The notes under the pieces are model-generated. The model did no database searches, was not told the origin of the DNA, and saw only the letters and a program-made list of their open reading frames with translations. A DNA stretch of 64,000 bases from positions 187,238-251,237 of the forward strand of contig NZ_AUGX01000001.1 in NCBI RefSeq assembly GCF_000422885.1, written 5' to 3'. Of this stretch, positions 7,699 through 14,660 are shown piece by piece. The stretch's first letter is position 1. Each line of letters opens with the position of its first letter. A program made the position numbers and the translations under genes. Origin of the DNA: Ottowia thiooxydans DSM 14619. GTDB taxonomy: Bacteria; Pseudomonadota; Gammaproteobacteria; Burkholderiales; Burkholderiaceae_C.

Positions 7699-8246
7699 TG
7701 CAGTGCCCTCCCGGCCAACCATGCGGTGTGCCGCTCGGTGGTGTAGTCGGGCAGCGGCAGGCCAGCCGCCAGACGGTTGCCCAGCGTACGCCAGTACGCG
7801 GGTGACACGTCGATGGTGGCGACGCCCAGAGCCTCGATGGCGTCGATCCTCGCCAGCGTGTCGTGCACCTTTTGCTCGCCCTCTGCGTGCAAAAGGATGC
7901 GTGCGCCGGGTTGCACACCAGGAATGCGCTGCACGGTATCCAATGGCGTGCAGGCCTGCATCACCATGAGCTGCCAGCGCGTAGTGCCGTAGTCGTTGGA
8001 CTCCCAGCGGATACGGCAGAGGATGGACGCCGGCAGGAACACCGCGCTGCGTCGCCAGCGGTCGAGCTGGAGGGTGTGCGCCGGGTTGCCAAAGCGCAGA
8101 TAGAGATTAATGCGCTGGCTCACGAAAGCGAGCGCCACGCGGGTCAGCGGCGTGTTGCTGGACTGCCTTGCGAGTGCGGAAAACGATGGCGAGGGCGATG
8201 GCGCAGCCGTGTCAGCGGCTGCTTGCACCTGGTTGTTTGCAGTCAT
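7695..8246 (-). CDS. DUF2840 family ICE protein
   Basis: The 183-residue protein matches the DUF2840 family by its core: LTRVALAFVSQRINLYLRFGNP, FLPASILCRIRWESNDYGTTRWQLMVMQA and HDTLARIDAIEALGVATIDVSPAYWRTLGNRLA. Its biochemical role is unknown. It is found in conjugative islands between the partition genes and traF. Here it overlaps both neighbours by four bases, which means tight translational coupling. No membrane segment or signal peptide is visible. A role linked to conjugation or element maintenance is inferred only from the fixed gene order. Confidence 0.8.
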   Translation of the reverse strand: MTANNQVQAAADTAAPSPSPSFSALARQSSNTPLTRVALAFVSQRINLYLRFGNPAHTLQLDRWRRSAVFLPASILCRIRWESNDYGTTRWQLMVMQACTPLDTVQRIPGVQPGARILLHAEGEQKVHDTLARIDAIEALGVATIDVSPAYWRTLGNRLAAGLPLPDYTTERHTAWLAGRALQ

Positions 8247-8503
8247 GGTGTCTTCTCCGGGAACTCCCGCTCCAGCAAGGCACGCAGCAACTCGGCCACC
8301 GTGCTGTTCTGTGTGAAGGCGGAAACTTTGATGCGAGCGCGCAGCGCGGGCGTTACGTCGAGGGTCAATCGAGCGGTGTACAGGTCACCCTTGTGGATGT
8401 CACTGCCGTCGCCCTGGCGAATCCACGCTTGCGCTTGCGGATTCGCCGGCGGACGAGCGCCGATGGGGATGCGCGAGGCGCTTTTTTTGGGCGCGCCGCT
8501 CAT
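8243..8503 (-). CDS. Small ribbon-helix-helix-like partner of ParA
   Basis: The 86-residue product has a basic, proline-rich N-terminus and then KGDLYTARLTLDVTPALRARIKVSAFTQNSTVAELLRALLEREF. The pattern is a beta strand followed by two helices, as in ribbon-helix-helix DNA-binding proteins. It overlaps parA upstream and the DUF2840 gene downstream by four bases each. In such a position it probably binds the centromere-like site and stimulates ParA, acting as the small ParB partner. No parS site was identified. The RHH fold is read from sequence pattern alone. Confidence 0.7.
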   Translation of the reverse strand: MSGAPKKSASRIPIGARPPANPQAQAWIRQGDGSDIHKGDLYTARLTLDVTPALRARIKVSAFTQNSTVAELLRALLEREFPEKTP

Positions 8504-9138
8504 GGTGACAACCGAAGCAGTTCATCGACCAGCGCGGCGATCTCGCGTGCGGCCGCGCCGTCCGGCGCCAGTTCGCGTGCCAGTCGGCCGGCGGCCACGC
8601 TGTCGGCAAAGACGATGCGCTGACGAACTTCGGCGCGCAGCGCGGGCAGGGGCTGATCGGCCAGCGAGCTGCGCGCCTCACGTCCGATCACCGTGGTGCT
8701 GACGCGCCGGTTGATGACGAAGGCCGCTGCCAGCTGCGGCCGAAAGACCTGCGCCTCGCGAATCAGCGCCACCATCTCGGCGCTGGCCCAGAGGTCGTAG
8801 GGACTGGGTTGGACTGGAATCAGTACGCAATCCGCAGCGAGTAGCGCGGAGCGCGCCAACGCTGCGATCCTGGGCGGGCCATCGATCACGACGTGATCGG
8901 CGCGCCTGGCGAGTTCAGGCGCCTCCTGGTGCAGGGTTTCCCTTGCCAAACCGACAGCGCTGAACAGCCGTGGCAATCCTTGCTGGCTGCGCCGCTGTGT
9001 CCAGTCCAGCGATGAACCCTGCGGGTCGGCATCCAGCAGGATGACCGATTGCCCCCGCATCGCCAGCTCACCGGCGATATGGGTGGCGAGCGTGGTTTTG
9101 CCAACCCCGCCTTTTTGATTGAGCAAGGCGACGATCAT
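8500..9138 (-). CDS. parA: ParA-family partition ATPase
   Basis: The 212-residue protein starts MIVALLNQKGGVGKTTLATH, which is the deviant Walker A motif KGGVGKTT of ParA/MinD ATPases. VILLDADPQGSSLDW follows as the A' motif and HVVIDGPPRI as Walker B. It is a short ParA without an N-terminal HTH, the type seen on integrative elements and small plasmids. It would segregate the element while it exists as an excised circle. It opens the operon parA-RHH-DUF2840-traF and lies 277 bp downstream of repA; the iterons lie in this gap. Confidence 0.9.
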   Translation of the reverse strand: MIVALLNQKGGVGKTTLATHIAGELAMRGQSVILLDADPQGSSLDWTQRRSQQGLPRLFSAVGLARETLHQEAPELARRADHVVIDGPPRIAALARSALLAADCVLIPVQPSPYDLWASAEMVALIREAQVFRPQLAAAFVINRRVSTTVIGREARSSLADQPLPALRAEVRQRIVFADSVAAGRLARELAPDGAAAREIAALVDELLRLSP

Positions 9139-9327
9139 GGCGTGGCCCTCCGATGTGGAAAGCCTGTCTTTTTCTGCCTGGCAAAACGTCTTGGGTTTTG
9201 ACTTCGGTTTTGGTTTTCAGCAGTTGTCCACCGAAACGGCGCGCTCCTACTAAAAGTTAGGTATTTGAAGTTAGGGGAGTTAAGGGGGGCCGAAACCCGC
9301 GCGGCTATTGGGTTTGCGGGCGGTTCG

Positions 9328-9391
9328 TACTCCTGATAGCACGACAGTCGTACTCCCGATAGCACGATACCCCTTACTCCTGATAGCACGA
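9328..9391. repeat. Three iterons, candidate replication origin of the element
   Basis: The 17-mer TACTCCTGATAGCACGA occurs at 9328-9344 and 9375-9391, with a one-base variant (TACTCCCGATAGCACGA) at 9351-9367. Spacing is 23 and 24 bp, about two helical turns. They lie between repA and parA, as iterons of RepA-driven origins do. Three AGTTAG/AGTTAA repeats and an AT-richer stretch are at 9255-9283. Confidence 0.75.
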
Positions 9392-9415
9392 GTCTATGCA
9401 CAGGCATTGCCGGAG

Positions 9416-10267
9416 TTATCCCCGTGCCGTATGCAGCACGGGACAGAAGGCAAGGATTTCCGCCTCGCCGGGCAATTGTTCGATGCTCAAGGTATAGCCC
9501 GGCAAGGACTGGCGTGCCACCAAAGCGCGCAGGTCGTAAGCGAAGTCCGAGAAGCGCGACGTGCTGCCCGACTTGCGATGCAGGTGCCGGAAGTCGAACT
9601 GCCAGCCGTATTCCTGCTTCCCGCCATGCTTGCGCACCAGCCGGTACAGCCAGCGCTCGATGCCGCCAGTGAGCTTGAAGTACGCCGGATCGATGGTGAG
9701 TACCAGTGCCGCATCCAGCACGCCCGCATAAAACCAGTCCGGCAGGATCAGCTCGATGCCCAGAGGTACACCATTGACGTCGGCCAGTTCCTTCCACTCG
9801 TTGATCCACGAGAAGCGATGCAGGCGCCTGCCTGTCGTTTCGCGGATCGACGTGGCAATCGTGGTCGATTGCAGGCGATCCAGGGCCGCCTTGAGGCGCT
9901 GGTAGTCGCGCAGCGACTTGCCGCGCCCGATGAAGCGCAGGATCTCGTAGGGCGTGGCGCGCATCAGCCGCGAGGGGCGCAGACCGGCATCCTTGGCTTC
10001 GACGATCTGGCTGGCTGCCCAGATCAGGATGTCGGCATCCCAGATCGTTGCGATGCCATGTTCGGCCGTACCCTCCACCCGCACGGTCACGCCACCGGAG
10101 CGGAAGTCGATCGGCGCAATACGCCGCGACTTCGCCAGGGAGAAGAAGGGATAGGCCATCAAGTCCTGGGCGTCGCGCGGTGCCATGTCGCCCGGCAGCG
10201 CGTGGAACAGGTCGAGCTGTTCGCGTTGCTGCATCGGCTGCACCTGCGGCAGCGATGGGCTGGACAT
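9416..10267 (-). CDS. repA: Replication initiator protein RepA
   Basis: The 283-residue protein is of the RepA type found in Tn4371-like ICEs and some broad-range plasmids. Recognisable parts are LMAYPFFSLAKSRRIAPIDF near the N-terminus, IWDADILIWAASQIVEAKDAG, TPYEILRFIGRGKSLRDYQRLK and WLYRLVRKHGGKQEYGWQF. The protein probably binds the iterons immediately after its stop codon and initiates replication of the excised element. The start at 10267 (MSSPSLPQVQPMQQ) is preferred, although MQQREQLDLF further on is possible. Its gene lies 26 bp after an AlpA-like HTH gene on the same strand. Confidence 0.85.
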   Translation of the reverse strand: MSSPSLPQVQPMQQREQLDLFHALPGDMAPRDAQDLMAYPFFSLAKSRRIAPIDFRSGGVTVRVEGTAEHGIATIWDADILIWAASQIVEAKDAGLRPSRLMRATPYEILRFIGRGKSLRDYQRLKAALDRLQSTTIATSIRETTGRRLHRFSWINEWKELADVNGVPLGIELILPDWFYAGVLDAALVLTIDPAYFKLTGGIERWLYRLVRKHGGKQEYGWQFDFRHLHRKSGSTSRFSDFAYDLRALVARQSLPGYTLSIEQLPGEAEILAFCPVLHTARG

Positions 10268-10293
10268 GACGATGGCTGCCGGCGCGTCGATGG

Positions 10294-10590
10294 TCAGCGG
10301 CGACCATGTTGACCATCGCGGCTGTCTCCCGAGTGGTGCTCGGCATATTCCGGGTCGGACGTGGCCTCAAAACTGCGAGCGTCCGCCCAGGTTTCCAGAT
10401 CGGCTACGGAATACATCACGCGCCGGCCGAACTTGCGAAAGCGTGGGCCACCGCCGATGACACGTTGCTTCTCCAGCGTGCGCGGCGAGAGACGCAAGAA
10501 GTCGGCGGCCTCATCGTTGGTGAGGTAACGGGCTGGCTGCGTGGTCGCGGGTGGGGGTGTGGCGGCGGGCCGCAAGGGAGCTGGTCTCAT
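10294..10590 (-). CDS. AlpA/MerR-like helix-turn-helix protein
   Basis: The 98-residue protein holds the excisionase-like HTH RYLTNDEAADFLRLSPRTLEKQRVIGGGPRFRKFGRRVMYSVADLETWADAR. The N-terminus is a proline- and alanine-rich tail. ATG 10590 is chosen because GGAGG lies eight bases upstream; another ATG at 10605 overlaps that ribosome site. Such proteins act as regulators of repA or as recombination directionality factors. The nearness to repA favours control of replication, but neither role can be decided from the sequence. Confidence 0.8.
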   Translation of the reverse strand: MRPAPLRPAATPPPATTQPARYLTNDEAADFLRLSPRTLEKQRVIGGGPRFRKFGRRVMYSVADLETWADARSFEATSDPEYAEHHSGDSRDGQHGRR

Positions 10591-10707
10591 GGTGTGAACC
10601 TCCATCGGTCAGGGTCGCCGGCCACAACAGCGCGACCGGATGGAGGCCAGTCTCAAGAAAGGGCGGCGTCCTGCTCAGGGATGTTTTGCAGCGAACGCAG
10701 AACGTCC

Positions 10708-11469
10708 CTAGTCCAGCGGCGGAAGCTGTGCCAGGCGGCGATATCCGCCACGCATCAGCTTCTTGCCCCGCTGTACCAGGCGGCGCACGCGGGCGCGCAG
10801 GTCGCCGTCCGCGTGCCAGTCGGTGGCCACTGCATCGGGGCCGTACAGCACATCGGCTACCGTGCGAAGGGACGCACCCGCCAGGGTGCCGTCGAGCGCC
10901 TGCAAGGTGTGCAGCTCCAGCAGCATGGTCTGGCTTGGGCGGCATTTCGTCGCCGCGACAGGTTCGACACGCGCTGCTGCCAGCTTGCCCAATTCGTCCG
11001 CCAACGCGCGATACCGGGCGCAGGGCGAATGGCAGGCGCGGAAGGCGTGGACGTAGGCCATGCCTTCATCCAGCGCCGGCGCGAGTGCCAGCCGCAGGCA
11101 ATAGCCCGGCAGACGGGCCACCAACAACAGGCGCCGGCCATCATGGATCAGTTGCTTGTAGCCTGGGATGCGCCAGAACTCAAAAGGCAAGGCATCGAGC
11201 GGTGGATCGACATCGGGGTAGAGCTGCACCACCGTGTCGTGGTCGGGGAACCAAGTCGGGTGTGCGGTCCGCGCATCCAGGCCAGGATCTTCCAGCAGGC
11301 GCAGACCCCAGAGCAGCGCGGTGTCGGGATGTCGGCAGCGGCGAAGCCAGTCGCGCCGATAGTCTGGGGCGCGCCGCAGGTATTCCCAGGCCAAGGCGGG
11401 GCCGTCCAAATGAAGAACATAGAGATACGCGGCGCTGGGATGCCACTGATCGGAAATTGCTTCTGCCAT
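10708..11469 (-). CDS. DUF2285/DUF6499 domain protein
   Basis: This 253-residue protein has the DUF6499-type opening (WHPSAAYLYVLHLDGPALAWEYLRRAPDYRRDWLRR) and a C-terminal DUF2285 region with VADVLYGPDAVATDWHADGDLRARVRRLVQRGKKLMRGGYRRL. Proteins of this layout are usual in Tn4371-like and related islands, next to the AlpA-like gene. They are suspected DNA-binding regulators. The C-terminal half is basic with helix-turn-helix-like spacing, but no experimental role is known to me. It is 117 bp upstream of the AlpA-like gene and on the same strand. Confidence 0.75.
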   Translation of the reverse strand: MAEAISDQWHPSAAYLYVLHLDGPALAWEYLRRAPDYRRDWLRRCRHPDTALLWGLRLLEDPGLDARTAHPTWFPDHDTVVQLYPDVDPPLDALPFEFWRIPGYKQLIHDGRRLLLVARLPGYCLRLALAPALDEGMAYVHAFRACHSPCARYRALADELGKLAAARVEPVAATKCRPSQTMLLELHTLQALDGTLAGASLRTVADVLYGPDAVATDWHADGDLRARVRRLVQRGKKLMRGGYRRLAQLPPLD

Positions 11470-11839
11470 GGAGATCCCCCTGTTGGACAGCAGGAACAGT
11501 CGCCACAGGCACCAGCATTTAGAAAGCTATGGAGTCATCGTCAAAACGATATGTGAGTTTCTGTAAGATGGCGATGTCAAGACCGATGGTCTCCGAAGCG
11601 TTGCTGGATTTGTCCGAATGCGACGGCTGCACAACCGATATTGCTGTGCAGCATCAACAACGGTGCCGCAAAGCGGGCCGAAGATCATGACCATTTGGGC
11701 CACCATTGCACCGATCGAGTGCAGAGTGCGGATTGATGCGAACAGGGTCTGAACTCAGACCGAAATAGACACAGTGCGCTGCCATTGGCCCAGCTTTACA
11801 GCGTTCGGATGACCCTCTGAAGCGGGCTATCGGGTTCGA
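11470..11839. other. 370-bp gap without a recognised gene
   Basis: Nothing coding was recognised. The segment presumably holds the promoter of the DUF2285 gene at its left edge. Frames that cross it belong to the out-of-frame extension of the frameshifted DUF2958 gene. Confidence 0.6.
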
Positions 11840-12197
11840 TCAGTCGATGATCGAACAATTGATTCGGGCCAGCCGCGTGTACTCCGATAGCGTGCGCTTC
11901 GCCGTGAAATACAGGTCGCGTTCGATGGGCAGCTTGAACGGCCCGACGATGGACGCCAGATCCGAAATCTTTACCGCTCCCAGTTCGGGCATGCCGATGC
12001 CAATGTCGCAGAGGCCGTAGGCCGTAGGCCGTATCACCATCTTCGGGGTCAAGCTCGGTAAGCAGCCAGGTTGCGTGCGCATCCGGCGTGAACAGCTTGA
12101 CGACGGGCTGCGGATCATGGTCGCCGCCTTCGGCTGTGATCCGGCCATTGGCCAGCAGTTGAGTGCGTTGTTCGTCGGTGAGGAGAGCTTGGATCAT
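11840..12197 (-). pseudogene. DUF2958 protein, frameshifted by a 7-bp duplication
   Basis: Reading from ATG 12197 gives MIQALLTDEQRTQLLANG, then PVVKLFTPDAHATWLLTELDPEDGDTAYGL. The family pattern then continues in another frame as CDIGIGMPELGAVKISDLASIVGPFKLPIERDLYFTAKRTLSEYTRLA to the stop at 11840. The break lies in three copies of CGGCCTA/C (12012-12033); removing one 7-bp unit restores a single ~119-residue frame. DUF2958 genes are standard cargo of these ICEs, with unknown function. The insertion probably inactivates the gene unless it is a sequencing error. Confidence 0.8.
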
Positions 12198-12445
12198 GGT
12201 TGCTACCTTTGAAGGGTTCGCTCCACGGCGGAGCGAGGCAACTGGGGCGCACGCGCAGAGCGCGGCCGTCATACCCCAACACGGTCCGGTGTGGGCCGGG
12301 GTTGACGTCAAGCGGCGTGCGCCAGGCTCGCGCACTTGTCCGCTGAGGGGTGAACCTGGAAAAAGCGGTGGTAGCCAGGATGCCCACAAAGCCGGCGATG
12401 CACGAAGCCGCATTGGTGGATGCACTGGGAACCTCAGATATGTGA

Positions 12446-12469
12446 TTGCGGATTTACGGAAATCCGCAA
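12446..12469. promoter_or_regulatory. Perfect 10-bp-arm palindrome upstream of the XRE gene
   Basis: TTGCGGATTT (12446-12455) and AAATCCGCAA (12460-12469) flank a 4-bp centre, ACGG. The site lies 178 bp before the XRE regulator gene, in an AT-richer island within GC-rich surroundings. A related GCAAATAC motif recurs at 12465 and 12503. It is a plausible operator for that regulator or a transcript-end hairpin. Confidence 0.5.
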
Positions 12470-12647
12470 ATACGTAGAGTTGGAAGTCAACGAACGCACG
12501 CAAATACAGAGATACGGAACCGGCTTTGGGTTTAAGCGGAGAAGCACAAGAAAGAATGAGAGCGTCACCCGACATGGTAGGTTGAAATCAAAGAATGAGT
12601 TAAAGATAACGTGGTTTTAATTGTGCTGCGAATCGACCCTTCTGTGT

Positions 12648-12938
12648 ATGCAGAAGCGATCAATCCAGCGTGGCCGACCGGCCGGCGCAACCACTTTCGA
12701 GGCCGAACCGGCACAAGCCTTCGGTGCGGCGGTGCGTGCGGCCAGAACAGAGCAAGGGGTTGCCCAGGAAACGTTGGCCTATCTGGCGGGCATCGAGCGC
12801 TCGCACATGGGGAAGATCGAACGCGGAGAACACATGCCCACGTTGGCGATCATCCTCAAGATCGCACGGGCGTTGGGTTGCAGTTCGGCCGATTTGATGA
12901 CGGCGACGGAAAGCCGGCTTGCGGCTGCCGAGTCGTAG
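12648..12938 (+). CDS. XRE-family HTH regulator
   Basis: The 96-residue protein starts at ATG 12648 (MQKRSIQRGRPAG). The HTH is FGAAVRAARTEQGVAQETLAYLAGIERSHMGKIERGEHMPTLAIILKIARALG, a clean Cro/C1-type domain. The recognition helix lies in ERSHMGKIERG. There is no extra sensing domain. It is one of the few forward-strand genes in the ICE backbone and is isolated from operons. It probably controls itself and nearby element genes, perhaps through the palindrome at 12446-12469. An earlier in-frame start at 12621 adds nine unlikely residues. Confidence 0.85.
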   Translation: MQKRSIQRGRPAGATTFEAEPAQAFGAAVRAARTEQGVAQETLAYLAGIERSHMGKIERGEHMPTLAIILKIARALGCSSADLMTATESRLAAAES

Positions 12939-12990
12939 CACTGCCGCCAGAGAACACCCCGCCACGGTGGGCGGGGGAACGGGTTGACGA

Positions 12991-13299
12991 TCAGTCGCCC
13001 TTGCTGCGCGACCAGATCAGGTTGTGCGTGCCGTCCTCTCCCTCGATCAGGCGGGCGTAGACCGTGGCAGGAAACGAAGGGTCGTCCAAACTGCACGACA
13101 CATAGGGCCGCTCGGCCTGGCTGACTTTCTTCCACGCCGCGCCGACTTCCAGCCCAGTCGCTGCCTGGATGCGGAAGTCGGGGGCGTTGTCGCTGGTCTT
13201 GTCGTTCGGGATGAACTTGACCTTGACGTTGAGCGTCAGGGTGCGAAGCGTGCCGGTGAAGCCGTCTTTGTCTGGGGTGAAGGTGCCGATGTTGGCCAT
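12991..13299 (-). CDS. DUF736 family protein
   Basis: The 102-residue product begins MANIGTFTPDKDGFTGTLRT and continues with LTLNVKVKFIPNDKTSDNAPDFRI, AAWKKVSQAERPYVSCSLDDPSFPATVYARLIEG. This is the DUF736 family, a small beta-rich single-domain protein abundant on conjugative plasmids and ICEs. Its role is unknown. ATG 13299 is preceded by GGAAACTTCAT-type spacing, with GAAAGGAAA as the ribosome site. The gene faces the XRE gene tail to tail. Family call is confident; function is not. Confidence 0.85.
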   Translation of the reverse strand: MANIGTFTPDKDGFTGTLRTLTLNVKVKFIPNDKTSDNAPDFRIQAATGLEVGAAWKKVSQAERPYVSCSLDDPSFPATVYARLIEGEDGTHNLIWSRSKGD

Positions 13300-14390
13300 G
13301 ATGAAGTTTCCTTTCGGGGTTGCAAGGTCGTGCCCATCGCGTCCTTGTTGTGATCCGTCCGGCGGGGGACGGGCTGGCTGCACCGCTTGCGGCCGCAACA
13401 TCGTGGAGGGCCGGGAGGCGCAAAGAATTTGCTGCGCGAGGAAGGCACACCGTGCCGGGGAAATTGTTTGCGACGGACGGTTGCAGCCATGAAGCACGAG
13501 GCGCAGCCGCGCCCCCGCCAGGATTCACAGCGAGACAAGGACGCCTTGGGCCGATTCGCCCCGAAAGGAGACTGGCCCGGCTCGGCATCCCCGCTGCACA
13601 GCTTCACCGGCTCGCACCCTGACGCGGGCAAGACCAACAACCCAACGACGGGCGAGAACGTCCCTGCCGCGCCCTGCGGCGCTATGTTTGAGGCGTGGTG
13701 TGGAAGCTCCATTGCAAGGCCGGGCGTTGTGTCAGTGAACCGTCCTTCGTGACGTGAGGGGCAAGAACCAACAGCGTTGAGGACGGCACGCATCTGCACA
13801 ACCTGCCGCAGCAAACCACGGCGTAACGCCCGCGCCTCGTCCATTGCGGCTGGGCACCTGCTTGGCCGATCCGGCGCTGCCGGTTCGGCTCTTTTGCAGG
13901 GGCGCCAAGTGCAACGCGGCGGGGATGGGCCTTGCTCCGATCCCTTGAAGGCAAGCGCCAGCGCGCAGCGCCGCAGGCGCGAAGGCGTGAGGGATTGAAG
14001 CCGAATGGCCGTGACGGCAAAGACGGCACGGGGCGCAGCCCGAAAGCCCGGCGGCGCATCGCGCCGACACGCCCAAGGCCAGCAGGGCATGTGGCGGCGC
14101 CGAGCAACACGCTGCCAGCATCTTGAATCAGCCCCATGACTACCGGGCGATCACCAGCGCGCCGACCACGCCCATGATGGGATCGACCCAGAGCATGGCA
14201 CTGGCTTTGCACGGGCCAGTGCTCGAAGGCATCGCGCATACAGCGATGCCTTCAACGCCGCCGCCCGAGCAGAAGCGAAGGCGGCGGCAGTGTGGTTTGG
14301 GCTTCAATACCGGGCGCGGCCACTGCCGCGCCCGGATTTTTGAATCCACCGGCCGGAGGGCACCACGCCCATGGGCCGGTGCTGGCCGCC
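13300..14390. other. 1.1-kb gap, GC-rich, with structured repeat
   Basis: No frame here looks like a real protein on either strand. Codon-like periodicity is absent, and the overlapping frames are typical of high-GC noncoding DNA. The notable part is the repeat at 13845-13942, which recurs at 17973-18056, and a tail at 13981-14070 that loosely resembles 18886-18976. Confidence 0.6.
13845..13942 (+). repeat. Structured noncoding repeat, copy A
   Basis: The copy contains a hairpin at 13865-13889: GCCGA-T-CCGGC, loop GCT, GCCGG-T-TCGGC. It is followed by TTGCAGGGGC, CCAA and GCGGCGGGGATGGGCC, all shared with copy B at 17973. In copy B the inner stem is CAGGC/GCCTG instead of CCGGC/GCCGG, so pairing is kept while the bases change. 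It could be a small RNA, a regulatory leader or a protein-binding DNA hairpin. Confidence 0.6.
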
Positions 14391-14570
14391 TTACTCCTTC
14401 GTCTCGATGATCCACCACACGGCACGCGGCAAAGCGTGGCCTGTGATGGGATGAATGTCGGTCAGGTCGGCGCGGGCCGTCCAGCCGGAAGGCGGACGGT
14501 AGCCGCGCACATCACCCTTACCGTGCCAGCAGCGGGCGCGCACAGTGCCGGGCGCATAGATAGCCGCCAT
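14391..14570 (-). CDS. Small hypothetical ICE protein
   Basis: A 59-residue frame from ATG 14570 reads MAAIYAPGTVRARCWHGKGD, then VRGYRPPSGWTARADLTDIHPITGHALPRAVWWIIETKE. It has a normal protein-like composition and lies 90 bp downstream of the ParB-like gene, on the same strand. I cannot assign a family. The tryptophan- and histidine-containing core suggests a compact single domain. A longer in-frame start at 14636 is less likely because its first residues overlap GC-rich sequence without a good ribosome site. Moderate confidence that it is expressed. Confidence 0.5.
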   Translation of the reverse strand: MAAIYAPGTVRARCWHGKGDVRGYRPPSGWTARADLTDIHPITGHALPRAVWWIIETKE

Positions 14571-14660
14571 CTCATGCTCATGGGGCTGGTGGCGGGCATG
14601 GTCTGGCTCCTTGCAGGCCAGCGCCCCGGCTTGCACTGGGGCGCTGTTCTGCGATGAGGG

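Noticed and set aside
9328-9391. CRISPR-like array
   Set aside because: Only three 17-bp repeats with 6-7-bp spacers; iterons next to repA explain them. No CRISPR array or cas gene was seen anywhere.
9416-9424. DnaA box TTATCCCCG
   Set aside because: Only 7 of 9 bases match the consensus, and the first three form the repA stop codon.
9135-10370. A 411-residue reverse frame overlapping repA
   Set aside because: The RepA frame in the same stretch has a full family pattern and good start; this is a shadow.
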